Source of the DNA: Nyssa sinensis
Lineage: Eukaryota; Streptophyta; Magnoliopsida; Cornales; Nyssaceae
DNA: 64,000 nucleotides
Direction: 5' to 3'
NCBI GenBank assembly: GCA_008638375.1
Contig: CM018036.1
Coordinates: 14,060,328-14,124,327, forward strand
The notes under the pieces were generated by a model, which ran no database searches, was not told the DNA's origin, and was given only the letters and a program-made list of their open reading frames with translations. Positions 1 through 10,289 of this stretch are shown here, one piece after another (position 1 is the stretch's first letter; each line of letters begins with the position of its first letter). Position numbers and translations under genes: made by a program.

Positions 1-950
1 AAAAAACATGACCTTAATGCATATGACTGTAGTACTCGCACCAAAACTCTTTGATATATGATTAATACTATCATAAAGTCAAATGTACATGAAATGTGAT
101 ATTTTAATTATTAAATTATTTAAAAGTTAGAAATAACATAATTGAGATAAATAAAAATTTAATTTCTCAAAAATCTAATAGTTCAAACATCATGTCTAAT
201 GTACACTCGACTTTATAATAACATTATTTATTTAAATATACTTTAATATTATTTTAAATTATTTATCTAAAAGTACCGACACATAAATAGAAATCAATGG
301 TCTTATAATTTTAAAAAATTTACGAGTTAGTAGTATAGTTTTTCCCCGTAGATTTCAAATACTATATTTTTTCGTCAAATTATTAGTTTATAATTGCCCT
401 AGAAGTCATAATTTGACGATACCAACACAACACAATTGGCATTGTGACACTACACTAACCTGAATAAAATATTCGTACCCATATTATATATTTATATACA
501 TATCTAATTAAATAATTATTTATTTAATTATACTTAATTGGAATTTTATGTCTTAAACAACTTTGATTAAATAATTAGCATTTAATGAATTTTCTAAATT
601 ATTATAAGACCCATTCTGAGATATAAAGAAATACCATCCAAATGCCAAAAAAAATGAGATTGGGCTGCGATGGGCCCTCAAGTTACAGCCCTAAAGCAAT
701 TCTTTATGGACATTTTTAACATGCATAGTCAAAATTGAAAAATTCCAAACACATCATATGAATTAAAATTAACACCCAATTAATAGTCTAAGAAAATTGT
801 CCTACTGTTTATAATTAATGTAATGTAATGTAATGTATGAATGAATTTATCTTGAATTATACACAATTCTAAAATATATTGATGGCGAAAATTTATTAGT
901 GATTGTGAACTAGCATAAACTCCAGACCTTTGTCCTTTCTATCTTGCAGC
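1..950. other. AT-rich intergenic DNA, no gene seen
   Basis: The stretch is strongly AT-rich with many short stops in all frames. No ORF looks coding, and I see no RNA gene or clear transposon end. A short GC-richer patch near 660-700 has no recognisable identity. Confidence 0.7.
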
Positions 951-959
951 GGCATGATT

Positions 960-1275
960 CAATAATGATTGTGTAAGACAAGAGGTCCCTTCCTTTTTTC
1001 TATAAAAATACAAAACAAAACAAAAGAGAAAACAAAACAAACCGTAAAAATCAAACAAACAAGAAAAAAGAAAAAGGAAGAGATATATTTTGTTTGATAG
1101 TATAATAATAAAATTATACAATTCTTAAGAAAGAAGAGTCTCATCATCTTTCTGTAAAAATACAAAAAAAAAAAAAAAAACATAAAAAAACACAAAACAA
1201 ACAGTAAAATGAATCTTTTCAACAACAAACAAATAAAAAAAGAGATATATTTTGTTAAATAATATAATAATAAAA
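960..1275. repeat. Imperfect tandem duplication, about 150 bp x 2
   Basis: Two adjacent A-rich units (about 960-1118 and 1120-1275) share a CTRTAAAAATACAAA-type start, an AAACAAAC-rich middle, and an end built on AGATATATTTTGTT followed by ATAATAATAAAATTATAC. A third shorter match to the end motif lies near 1745. The antisense ORFs here (60 and 89 codons of F/L/Y) are low-complexity artefacts of the repeat. Confidence 0.6.
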
Positions 1276-1364
1276 TTATACAATTTTTAAAAATTTAAAT
1301 TTCTAAATAAATTGACGATTTCATATTGTATCAAAGTGGTTAAAAACAAAGGCTGAAGTGAGAA

Positions 1365-1645
1365 AAAAAATTGGGGGGGGGCTAAAAAATTTTTGAAAAT
1401 AATTTTAGTTAAAAATTCTTGGGTTGGCTAAAATTTTGGGAGATAAATGAGAGAATTAAGATAAAAATTTTGGATTTGATTGAAGTTTTGGAATAAAAAT
1501 GAGAAATGAAGGATAAAGATTGGTTGGACTAAAATCTTGGGGTGAACTAATTTATAAAATGTCAAAATTTTACAAATAATTTTTTTTCCCCAGCATTTTG
1601 GGGGGTTACAGCTCAGTACCCCAGCCACCCCTCCCCAATGTCCTT
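1365..1645. repeat. G-run/C-run bounded AT-rich repeat, unclassified
   Basis: An AT-rich segment is bounded on one side by a run of nine G followed by CTAAAAAATTTTT, and on the other by a CCCCAGCATTTTGGGGGG motif and a CCCC-rich tail. The opposed G and C ends resemble short non-autonomous repeats common in plants. I could not define terminal inverted repeats or a target duplication, so the class is open. Confidence 0.3.
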
Positions 1646-2076
1646 GGTTAAAAAGATTATGGTTTAAATTTTACCGTGACATTGATAGTATAAATTGACA
1701 CATGTAACTTCAACTGGCCAAATGTGATGGGATGTATTAGAGAATATAATAATAAAATTATACTAGTTTTTTAAAAATTTAAATTTTTAGATGAATTGAT
1801 AATTTTATGCTTTTAGATGAGTTGATAATTTAACATGGTGTCAGAACAGACAAAAAGATAGTATGTTCAAATATTATTGTAACTCTCATAATATAAATTG
1901 AGTGCATGTACAAGCTCAGACTAACACGCGTGAGATGACGAGGTAGAAAATATAAAATTACACTCTCGAACCAGTTTAAATTTTTAAATGAGTCGAGAGT
2001 GTAACAATATGAATTCACACATTTATATGTTAATATTTGTCAACAGAAATAACATAAATAGAACTTTAGATAAACA

Positions 2077-2271
2077 CGGAGGTGGATTCAAGGGGAACTA
2101 AGGGAGCCATGGTCCCCAAAAATTTTAAAATTTTATTTTTTATTTCTCATTTTGTTAAATATTTTTAAAAAATTAGAATTTAAGGTCTCAATTTATTTAT
2201 TTATTGATCTGAATATTTTAAATTTTAATACTTACACTTTTTTTGCCGGACTATATTTTCTGGATCCGCTG
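2077..2271. repeat. Possible short non-autonomous DNA element (MITE-like)
   Basis: The segment starts with CGGAGGTGGATTCAAG and ends with TTCTGGATCCGCTG. The reverse complement of the right end approximately matches the left end, giving a short inverted repeat. The inside is GGTCCCC followed by AT-rich DNA. A similar start (CGGAGGTAGC, then GGGAGC and CCCC) occurs near 16,867. The hAT-like identity is only a guess from end style. The 139-codon plus-strand ORF that begins at 2152 runs out of this repeat into SOT1 3' DNA and is not considered real. Confidence 0.35.
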
Positions 2272-2452
2272 CAGGAGAAATACAAAATAAAACTTGGAAT
2301 TTTTAGATTTTTTGTTATGTATGGTCAAAAGAAAACAACACAACGCCTTGATTTATATGATGTTGCAGAATGCATGAGAAAGCTGGGTGATCTAACTTTC
2401 TTAATCAACATGAAATTGAAACAAGAAAATTTAGGTGAGTACACAAAACTGT

Positions 2453-2458
2453 TTTATT
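2453..2458 (-). promoter_or_regulatory. Candidate poly(A) signal of SOT1
   Basis: On the minus strand this reads AATAAA, about 100 nt downstream of the SOT1 stop codon, a usual distance for a plant 3' UTR. It is the nearest consensus hexamer seen downstream of the gene. Confidence 0.4.
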
Positions 2459-2554
2459 CCCACAAGAAAAGGATCAAAAAGCAGCAGCAAGCCTTGCTGG
2501 AACATCTGTTACCACAAAAAGACAGATCAAGCTTATATGTAAAACACAAGAACA

Positions 2555-3556
2555 TCAAACCAAATCCTTGAACTTCTCCTTGGTGATTTGATCTATCTGC
2601 TCTATCATCTCAGCTGTTAAGTAATTCTTCCAATCTCCAACCTTACCTTGCCTGAAAAGTATACTGTTTGGTACGAAAACCATTGTGCTACTGCATTGCG
2701 ATCCTGTTTTATTCACCTCCAAACTCCTCAAACTCTCAAAACTGCACAACTCTAATATTTTTCCAATCACACCTTCTTTCTCTTCCTCTAAAGAAAAAGG
2801 GTGGCCTGAGAACTCAGCCAATCTCTTTGCATGAGCATAGGGTTCACTCTTCATGTCCTCGTATTTCAAGAACAGAACCCTATCAGGCCGTTCTAAGCTT
2901 GCTTTCCAATAACCTAACACATGATCCCAAAATGGTCCATAGGGCGAGGCTCCTTTACAAAATAGCTCCAATGCCTCTCCTAGAGGCATTGGTGGTAGCT
3001 CCTTTCGTCTCAGTTTGCTTGTGAAGTGCCATAAGGAAATAAAAGTGTCTTTTGGTTCCCGAAACACATAAACAACGCGACAACCAGAGGTTAAAATCGA
3101 TTTTGGCAGTGCAGAATAAGGAATATGGGTAGACAAGAGAGGAAGGTTGGGGTTTGAATTTGGGTTTTCATTTGCATACATCACCTCCAAGAAGGGTACA
3201 CATTCATGAGGATTGGTTGTGAGCAGAGGGTGAGTATGATAATCATAATGGGTTCGGTTCATTATACTGAAAAGAAGGGCTTTAAACCAGGTGGTGCCTG
3301 ATTTTGGAATGGTGACCAAGAAAACATCGGTGGGTCGGGCCTTCAAGTGTTGCTGGGCAGTGATAATTCCTCGGAGAGGTGCTGTAGGGTACCAAAAGCC
3401 TTGGTAGAGGTGGTTATTCTCACTTATCCATCCTTTTTCTTTTGGCAGGGCTGAGATGATCAAATCCAAATCTTTTTGGTAGGTTTTGTTGTTTCCTTCT
3501 TCCTGCTTGTTGCATTCGAGCGAATCAGAGTTTTGCGTTGGGAATGCGGCTGCCAT
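2555..3556 (-). CDS. Cytosolic sulfotransferase (SOT1), complete and intronless
   Basis: This is a soluble PAPS-dependent sulfotransferase of the plant SOT family (flavonoid, steroid, brassinosteroid or glucosinolate acceptors in known members; the substrate here cannot be told). The 333-residue length is normal. From the ATG at 3556, the PAPS 5'-phosphosulfate loop PKSGTTW is at about 84-90. The catalytic His in THIPY is near 144. The 3'-phosphate-binding segment REPKDTFISLWHF has Arg near 166 and Ser near 174. The C-terminal region IV, RQGKVGDWKNYLT, starts near 302, so all four signatures are intact. QGFW and EVNKTG are typical plant SOT motifs. A TTG three bases upstream extends the open frame, but the ATG at 3556 is the natural start. 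No introns are needed, as in most plant SOTs. Its paralogue lies at 43,105-44,112 on the same strand. Confidence 0.95.
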   Translation of the reverse strand: MAAAFPTQNSDSLECNKQEEGNNKTYQKDLDLIISALPKEKGWISENNHLYQGFWYPTAPLRGIITAQQHLKARPTDVFLVTIPKSGTTWFKALLFSIMNRTHYDYHTHPLLTTNPHECVPFLEVMYANENPNSNPNLPLLSTHIPYSALPKSILTSGCRVVYVFREPKDTFISLWHFTSKLRRKELPPMPLGEALELFCKGASPYGPFWDHVLGYWKASLERPDRVLFLKYEDMKSEPYAHAKRLAEFSGHPFSLEEEKEGVIGKILELCSFESLRSLEVNKTGSQCSSTMVFVPNSILFRQGKVGDWKNYLTAEMIEQIDQITKEKFKDLV

Positions 3557-3792
3557 CAAGGAGATTGTCTACTTTCCAAAGAGTACTGAAATGTATATGG
3601 TGAAAGACAACCATCATTTATGTATGCTGAATAATAATCATTGAATAAATATTAAAAAAAAGTTATTTAGTGGGAGAGTTTCTTGGTTTATCATCTATGT
3701 GCGTGATTTTCTTTCACAAATTTCATAACTTTTTGTGTTTTTTTTTATAACAAATAGCTATAGTTCCATAATAATAATAAAAAAAACCCTTT

Positions 3793-4020
3793 TTGGTAGA
3801 GGTGGTTATGCTCACTTATCCACCCTTTTTCTTGGTCTTGGCAGGGTTTAGATCAGATCCGAATCTTTTTGGAATGTTTTGTTATTCCCTCTTCCCTGCT
3901 AGCTTGTTGCCTTCGCGGGAATCATAGTATTCCGTTGGAAATGAGGATGCCTTGAAGGATGTCTACTTTCCAAAGACTTCTGAAATCTATGTGGTGAAGA
4001 TAACTATAATCTATATATAA
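3793..4020 (-). pseudogene. 5' fragment copy of SOT1 (start lost)
   Basis: This segment aligns base by base with SOT1 from about codon 52 back through the start codon and some 70 bp of upstream DNA (compare about 3,401-3,635). Shared landmarks include TTGGTAGAGGTGGTTAT and GTCTACTTTCCAAAGA. The ATG has become AAG, and stops and small indels interrupt the frame. The copy ends abruptly after the codons matching the LYQG region, so only the first sixth of a gene is present. It is a truncated tandem duplicate, not a functional gene. It could still carry promoter-like sequence, since a better TATA-like string (TTATATATAG on the minus strand) lies at its upstream end. Confidence 0.85.
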
Positions 4021-4261
4021 GAATAGAAAAGACCAAAGGGGAAGTTATTCCGTGGAATACAAGGGGGGAGCCTGAAAATTTTTATAGGGATTTGATTTTT
4101 TTTTTTTTTAATGTTGGGATGGAGTATTTTATGGAAGAATCTTTTTATTCCCAAAATTGAAAGATAATTTACATGTAAATCTTTTCATGTGATTTTCTCC
4201 CACAAATTGATTACGAGAAACAATTATATTATATCAGATGACGAGGTATAGTTATCCTTCC

Positions 4262-4716
4262 TCTAGAAATGATAAAATGTCTCGTCTCACCCTCCAAATA
4301 AAATTGAGTTTGAAAAAAAAATAAACAAGATGAGGACGGGGATGGAGGATGATACAAAAACCTAAAACGAGTTAAGTATATGAATGGATTTAGATAAACT
4401 CAATTATATATTTAAATTATATAAATACTTATTAATATTTTCATATTTCATTAAATTTTCTTACATATATGTAAATTTAAATATGTATATATATATATAT
4501 ATAATATGTACGTATTTATTATATATATCATTTATATATAAATTTGTATTTATAATAATATTAATTAATTATTTTTAATTTTTAAAAATAAATTTTTTTA
4601 GATAAGAAAGGGATGGAGCATGTGGGGACGTGTGGAGATGGGGCATAGAACACGAGAGATGCGATTTTTAAATGCGACAGGAATGGTGAAGGGCCCATCC
4701 CAAACCTGCCATTGGA
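4262..4716. other. AT-rich insertion-like segment between duplicated blocks
   Basis: Compared with the matching block near 41,840-41,880, the text before 4,262 and after 4,716 lines up, while this interval has no counterpart there. It holds a G-rich edge (GGGGACGTGTGGAGATGGGG), a long AT core with (TA)n, and no coding sequence. A short transposon is likely, but I could not define its ends. Confidence 0.35.
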
Positions 4717-4717
4717 G

Positions 4718-5193
4718 TGAATAATTTCTCAGAGGAAATATTACATTAAAACATAAAGTTTTTGTCAGATTATTTGAGTATTTGTTAATTTTTATGCCAA
4801 AAGAAGTAATGTTTAATAGGTTAATTCATCTGATAATTAATATATTTTGAGTAACATGCTTTATTCTATATTGGATAATTGATAATCTTACTGTAATTGT
4901 TAAAAAAAATAATAATACTATTGCTTAATAATTAATAATTTTTTTTGAAAAAAAAAACTCTACACTTTATTTGATGAACTTCACATCTGACCAAATAATA
5001 GATAAACACTTATTAAAATTATCGGATTGTTACTCTTTTTCCACGTTAGAAAAAAAAAGAAAAAAGAAACACAAAAAATAATTCAAAAATAAAATTATGT
5101 AATTTGTTAATTTTTTTTTAAATAACAAAAATCTAAGCGAGACTCCCAAATCATATTAGGCTTTCTTCATAACAATATTTATATGATTATTAA
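4718..5193. repeat. Duplicated non-coding block U2, copy A (partial)
   Basis: This AT-rich block matches 20,650-21,150 and 41,870-42,430 in the same order and orientation. All three share AATAATTTCTMAGAGGAAAT-like text, ATTGGATAATTGATAATCTTA, and CACTTTRTTTGATGAA. The block ends where the Tat retrotransposon has inserted. It probably belongs to an old tandem duplication around the sulfotransferase genes. Confidence 0.7.
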
Positions 5194-5718
5194 TGTACCA
5201 TAAAGTGACAGCCTAATCCAAATCTGACACGTGTATATGAGCTCTTTCATGTGCAGGTCAGGAAATAATACAAAGCTATTTAGATCTAACAACGACGGGG
5301 ATCCAGACGTTCCTTAATCAGAATGATGTAGGCCCTTCCTTCATAGCTGGAAGTTCAGAGTACGTATCTAGAAGGGTCTCGAGCTGATCACCACCTTACA
5401 TGCCCAACCGACCTTAGAATAAGGAAACAGAGTTCAACATGGAAACTACTATTCTCAGATGTCTTCAAATCCCTACTTTTGCGACTCTGAATCGAAATCA
5501 ACTAAGGAAGTCTGCAGCCTATAAATAAAACCCTAAGGTGTGCTTTTCAATTATAGTCAATCAATTCTTTTTAATTACAAGTCTTCATTCTATTTTTACT
5601 AACTTTATCATCGGAGCGGCTACCACTAGAGCTAACCCAGTGGCCCTCTGATTCTTTTTTGAGTTCTTGACAAAAGACGAAGAACGGAAGCCCTTACTGA
5701 TCAGAAAGTGTAACATCA
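5194..5718 (+). repeat. 5' LTR of the Tat element
   Basis: The 525-bp repeat starts TGTACCATAAAGTG and ends GTAACATCA. It matches 14,943-15,465 along its length with scattered substitutions, so the insertion is not recent. A TATAAATAAAACCC string near 5,520 is the likely promoter TATA box. Confidence 0.93.
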
Positions 5719-5719
5719 G

Positions 5720-5739
5720 TTTGGCGTCGTCTGTAGGAA
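5720..5739 (+). other. Primer-binding site of the Tat element
   Basis: TTTGGCGTCGTCTGTAGGAA lies directly after the 5' LTR. A TTGGCGCCGTCTGTGGGA-type PBS is usual in plant Tat/Ogre-like elements, so this is a slightly mutated version. Confidence 0.75.
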
Positions 5740-5807
5740 GCGACAATTGTTCCTGCTAATTCTCTTTGTCAAAAGTAATTTTTTTGTCTTTTCCTTCTAG
5801 AGAGACA

Positions 5808-7620
5808 ATGGCTCCCAATATTCATCCAAGGAAAAGTTCTCAAAACCTCTAAATCAACCTCTTGCTGGAAGAGGAAGGGGGAAACATCCAATCACTTACA
5901 ACAACAACTTGATCGGATCCAACGACAATCCAATCAGATGCAAGAACAACTCATCGCTATGTCCCAAGCCTTGGCTTCGTTGGCCCAGAATCAGCAGAAC
6001 AATCCCCCTCATCCTTCTACCAACATTGCTAATGAAGAGGCTCAACCTTCTGCCACCACCATGGGTGGAGGAGCTCCCAACGAGGAGACGCCCAACGTGC
6101 AGTTGGTACACCCCCATGGTACCACTCATATAGGGGGTAATCCCCAGCCATCAACCGCAGTGGGGAGAGGGATGCCTATTTTTTTTATCATACTATCCAT
6201 TATCAAAACAGGACAAGGATCCCAACTCCAACAGCCTCGGGGGCCAATCCAGTACCACTTGAGTTTCAGCCTTCACCAGCACTAGTTCCCCCAATCCAAG
6301 GAGGGCAACGTCCCCCTGCCACTATTAGACAAAATCATCCCTTCATATAGGGACTGAAGCTGCAAGACAAGGCCAACAACATAGCCTAAATCCACACCCA
6401 GTTCTGCCCAGCGTTCCTCAAAGGACGGAAGAGATAACAGACTCCATAGAACAAACCATCTTCACCAGAGAGACCCACGTCTCTCCAGAGCAGGATGAAC
6501 TGGGAAAGCTGCTCGGGAGGTTCGCCACGCCATTCACTCCTGCAATAATGACGGAAGAGCAGCCAAAGAAACTTGTTATCCTGAAGTTCACCCTTTATGA
6601 TAGGTTTGAGGACCTTGGAAACCATCTCTCCCACTATCAGCATATAATGGCTCTACATAGGGCTACTAATGCCTTCATGTGCCAAACCTTTGTAACAAGC
6701 CTCAAAGGTACTGCTCTGAAGTGGTTCCACAACTTCCCTTAGGAGTCGATTACCAACTTCTGTGAGCTCAGCCGATAGTTTCTTAATCAATTTCTAACCA
6801 ACAGGAAGTTAAGAAAGGGTTCGGAATTACTGCTAACTATAAAGCAGGCCAAGGGGGAGTCGTTTCAGGAGTATATCGATCTCTTCAATACCGAGCTTAC
6901 GGAGATAACGGACTGCAGCCCTAGCTTCCTGGTAACAGCTCTCACCTTTGGCCTAGGGCTTAGATGCTTTCAAGATTCTTTGACAAAGAATTCTCTCGTT
7001 GACATGGTACTACTCATGGAGCGGGCATGAAAGTACATAAACCTAGAGGATACAAAGATGTCCTTTCGAAAAGCCAAAGAGTAGGCTCAGAAGGATGATC
7101 ACACCCAGAAGAGGGATTCCAGTGCAACTAAGAAGAAGGTAAGAAGTCCTGATAGGAAGGCGGCACCCAAAACCCATAATAATCCTAATTTTGGGAGATA
7201 TGGTACTTTTACCCCTCTGAATGCCTCCCTCCCTCACATACTCCAACAGGTATAGACACGTGAGGACTTGAGGTGGCCAGAACCATTAAAAAGCAATCCC
7301 AACTCTAGGGATCAAAGTAAATACTATGACTCTCACAATGACCATGGGCATACCATTGACGAATGTAGAGCCCTCAAGCATGAGATTGAATAACTCATCA
7401 AAAGAAGGCGACTACGAGAGCTTGTCCGACAGGACGGGAGGCAGAACCCTCGTAATGACAAGCCATAGCAAAGGAGACAAGAGTAGAGGCCTAAATAGAG
7501 GAAGGCTCGGAATGAGCAGCTACGCCAGAACAATCAAGTCATATTTGTCCTTCATACTGATAACGCAATGACAGGAATGTCCAATTGAGCCAAGAAGCAA
7601 TATGCTCGGGAGGTAAGGGC
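5808..7620 (+). pseudogene. Tat gag (degenerate)
   Basis: An ATG at 5808 opens a reading frame that stops after 14 codons. Gag-like sequence resumes at about 5,938 (Gln/Pro-rich N-terminal part) and again from 6,548. The retrotransposon gag core is recognisable around 6,590-6,920: FTLYDRFEDLGNHLSHYQH, SLKGTALKWF, and SFQEYIDLFN. A zinc-finger-like HNDHGHTIDECRALKHEIE stretch lies near 7,330-7,390. At least ten in-frame stops are present, most being TAG or TGA where Gln, Arg or Trp is expected. No functional capsid can be made. Confidence 0.85.
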
Positions 7621-7734
7621 AGAGCCCCGCGTCTTTTAAATCTTCGCCATTAAAAAAAGACTGAGGTCGGAATTGCAAATCTAGTTCTCAGAATCGAATC
7701 TTGCTGAGGTACACTGTCCTCACAATGATGCCCT

Positions 7735-8160
7735 CGTCATCTCATTCAAGATCGCCAATTTTAAGATTAGGAGGGTTCTGGTGGACACTGAAAGTTCCAC
7801 CAATGTGCTATTCTATAAGCCCTTTAAGCACATAAAGCTCAGCCTCAATGACATCAAAGCCACCACAGTAGTAATGACGGGATTCGATAGGAACCTCAGT
7901 ACCCCATTAGGCAAAATAGACCTCCCGACCACAAAGGAAGAAGGGGACGGCTAGAGGACGTTGATCTCTAAATATATGGTCCTAGATTCCAAGCCCCCTT
8001 ACAATGTTATTATCGAAAGACCTTGGCTCCATCAGATTGGAACGATCACCTCGACCCTCCATCAGTGCCTAAAATATGTTTAGAATAACAAGGTCTATTC
8101 CATCAGGGGTTATCAACCAACCACCTGAGAATGTCATGCTCTCACGCTGAAGGAAAAAGC
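7735..8160 (+). pseudogene. Tat aspartic protease domain (degenerate)
   Basis: VLVDTESSTNVLFY near 7,771 is the protease active site, normally DTGSS or DSGSS, with the essential Gly changed to Glu. YNVIIERPWLHQ follows near 8,000, matching the conserved YNxILGRPWLH motif of Tat proteases. TAG stops occur within the domain. Confidence 0.8.
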
Positions 8161-8439
8161 CCCCAAATAGCAATCATAGCATCCTCGTGAAGGAGGGAAC
8201 CCTGCACCTTCCAACCTTCATGAGATAGAGGAGTGCCCCTCTGAAATCGACGAGCCATTAAGCCCTAGGGGAAGGGACAACATGGCCAAACCAATGGAGG
8301 AACCTATCAAGGTATTCGTTAGCTCTAAAAGGGGGAGAACAGTATTTACAGATTGGCTTAGATCTATCCCTCTTTGAGCAACAAGAGATTGTTGAATTCC
8401 TAAAAAATAACCTATCGATATTCCCTTGGGAGACCAAGG

Positions 8440-9050
8440 ACATGGAAGGGAGAGATGTTAACTTCACTTCCCATAAACTAATGACGGACCCAAATCATCC
8501 TCCAGTAAGGCAAAAAAGGAAGATGTTTGCCCTTGAGCGCTACAGGATCATCAATGAAGAGGTCCAGAGGTTGCTGAGTGCAGGGATGATAAGAGAAGTA
8601 TTCTATCTAGAGTGGCTCACTAACACGGTTCTTGCTAAGAAAAAGAATGAAAAATGAAGGGTTTGCATTGACTATGTTGACCTCAACAAAGCCTGTCCTA
8701 AAGACAGCTTCCTTCTCCCCTAGATTGATCAACTAGTTGACGTAACCGCAAGACATAAGCTCATAAGTTTCATGGATGCCTATTCTAGATATAATCAAAT
8801 TTAGATGTATCCCCTAGACCAAAAAAAGACATCTTTCATATCGGAACAAGGTCTCTATTGTTATAGAGTGATGTCGTTCGGTCTGAAAAATGTTGAAGCC
8901 ACATACCAACGTTTGGTGAACAAAATATTTGGCTCTCTAATAAGAGGCACGATGGAGGTCTACATTGATGACATGCTAGTCATGAGTATAGGGAGGAATG
9001 ACCATATCTAGCATTTTAGCCAAACATTCAATATCCTAAGGTAGCACATG
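8440..9050 (+). pseudogene. Tat reverse transcriptase (degenerate)
   Basis: One frame carries the RT domain with several internal stops. Recognisable pieces are RVCIDYVDLNKACPKD, FMDAYSRYNQI, YRVMSFGLKNVEATYQRLV and the catalytic VYIDDML at about 8,958-8,978. The stops fall where related elements have Trp or Gln, for example TGA in place of Trp before RVCIDY and TAG in place of Gln after YNQI. The aspartates of the YIDD box are intact. Confidence 0.88.
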
Positions 9051-9099
9051 ATGAAATTGAACCCCTCAAATGTACCTTCGAGATCACTGAAAGAAAATT

Positions 9100-9760
9100 C
9101 TTGGATTTTTTGGTGTCTCAAAGGGGGATTGAGGCAGACCCCTCGCAGATAAAAGCTCTGATAGAACTAGAATTTTTGAAGACTAAGAAAGATATCCAAG
9201 GCTTGAATGGAAGGATAATAGCTTTGAACAGATTCATCTCCAAGTCTACTGACTGGTGCCTCTCATTCTTTAGAGCCCTAAAGGGAAGTAAGGACCTTGA
9301 ATGGACCCCTGAATGCGAAAAAGCCTTCCAAGAGTTAAAGCAATATTTAGCCTCCCCCGAACTCCTTTCAAAGCTAGTACAAGTAAAAAAACTACTCTTG
9401 TACCTTGCAGTATCAAAAAATGCCATCAGCTCGGCACTATTCAGAGAAGATAAGGGGATTCAGAGGCCAGTTTTTTTACTTCAACAAAGTACTTCTAGAT
9501 ACCGAGAAGAGATGTTTCAAAGTTGAGAAATTGGCATTCGCCTTGGTGATATCTGCTCGAAAGCTCAAGCCTTATTTTCAAGCACATCCCATTGAAGTCC
9601 CTACGTCCTACCCTTTGAAATCAATCCTGCACAAGCCTGAATTCTCAGGACGACTGGTCAAGTGGTCTGTGGAGTTAGGGGAATTTAATATATCTTACAT
9701 TCCACGAACCTTCATTAAAGGGCAAGCACTGGCAGACTTTATTGCAAAATTCACTCTAGT
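9100..9760 (+). pseudogene. Tat RT connection and RNase H domain (degenerate)
   Basis: FLVSQRGIEADPSQIKA (near 9,105) is the RT thumb/connection. PVFLLQQSTS, KVEKLAFALVISARKLKPYF and LVKWSVELGEFNISY follow as the retroviral-type RNase H. A frameshift near 9,470-9,500 moves the reading frame between the two pieces. Confidence 0.82.
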
Positions 9761-9789
9761 GCTACATGCTAAAGCACAAGCCAACGTAG

Positions 9790-10165
9790 ACACCATAGTG
9801 TGGCAACTCTACAGTGACAGGTCATCTATCGACAGAGGTTCAGAAGTGGACATCGTATTCCAGTCCCCCCGATAGAATTATAACTAAAAAGACAGTTAGC
9901 TTAGGGTTCAGAGCTTTTAACAACGAAACCAAGTGCGCAGCACTCGTCCTTGGGATGAAGCTGGCCTTGGAATACGAAGCCAAGAACCTTGAAGCATTCT
10001 TTGACTCCCAACTTGTAGTAAGCCAAGACTTGAGAGAATTTTCCACCAAAGATGACAGAATGTTTTGATATTTAGAACGGGTGGAATCGTTGAAACTCTC
10101 CTTCCATAAATTCACCATCTAGAAAATTGAAAGAGGCCAAAATTCCAGGGCTGATGCTTTAGCGA
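9790..10165 (+). pseudogene. Second, archaeal-type RNase H of Tat (degenerate)
   Basis: WQLYSDRSSIDRGSE corresponds to the DGSS start of the archaeal-like RNase H that Tat elements carry between RNase H and integrase. GFRAFNNETKCAALVLGMKL matches the NNEAEYEAL motif, with the catalytic Glu position now Lys. FFDSQLVVSQ holds the third acidic residue. The domain is split by a frameshift near 9,870. Its presence is the main ground for calling the lineage Tat. Confidence 0.75.
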
Positions 10166-10289
10166 ATATGGCTTTCCATCTCAAGTCAGAAAGAGATTCA
10201 ATGGTGAGAGTCTCTTATTAACCGAAGCCAAGCATCGAAGAAGTACAGTCCTCCCGAATCTCATAACAAACTTAGAACTAGATGACTCC

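Noticed and set aside
939..1228. Antisense ORFs rich in Phe and Leu as membrane proteins
   Set aside because: They result from A-rich tandem repeats read on the minus strand.
2152..2571. 139-codon plus-strand ORF overlapping the 3' end of SOT1
   Set aside because: It starts in a MITE-like repeat, runs antisense into SOT1 3' sequence, and shows no domain or codon pattern of a real gene.
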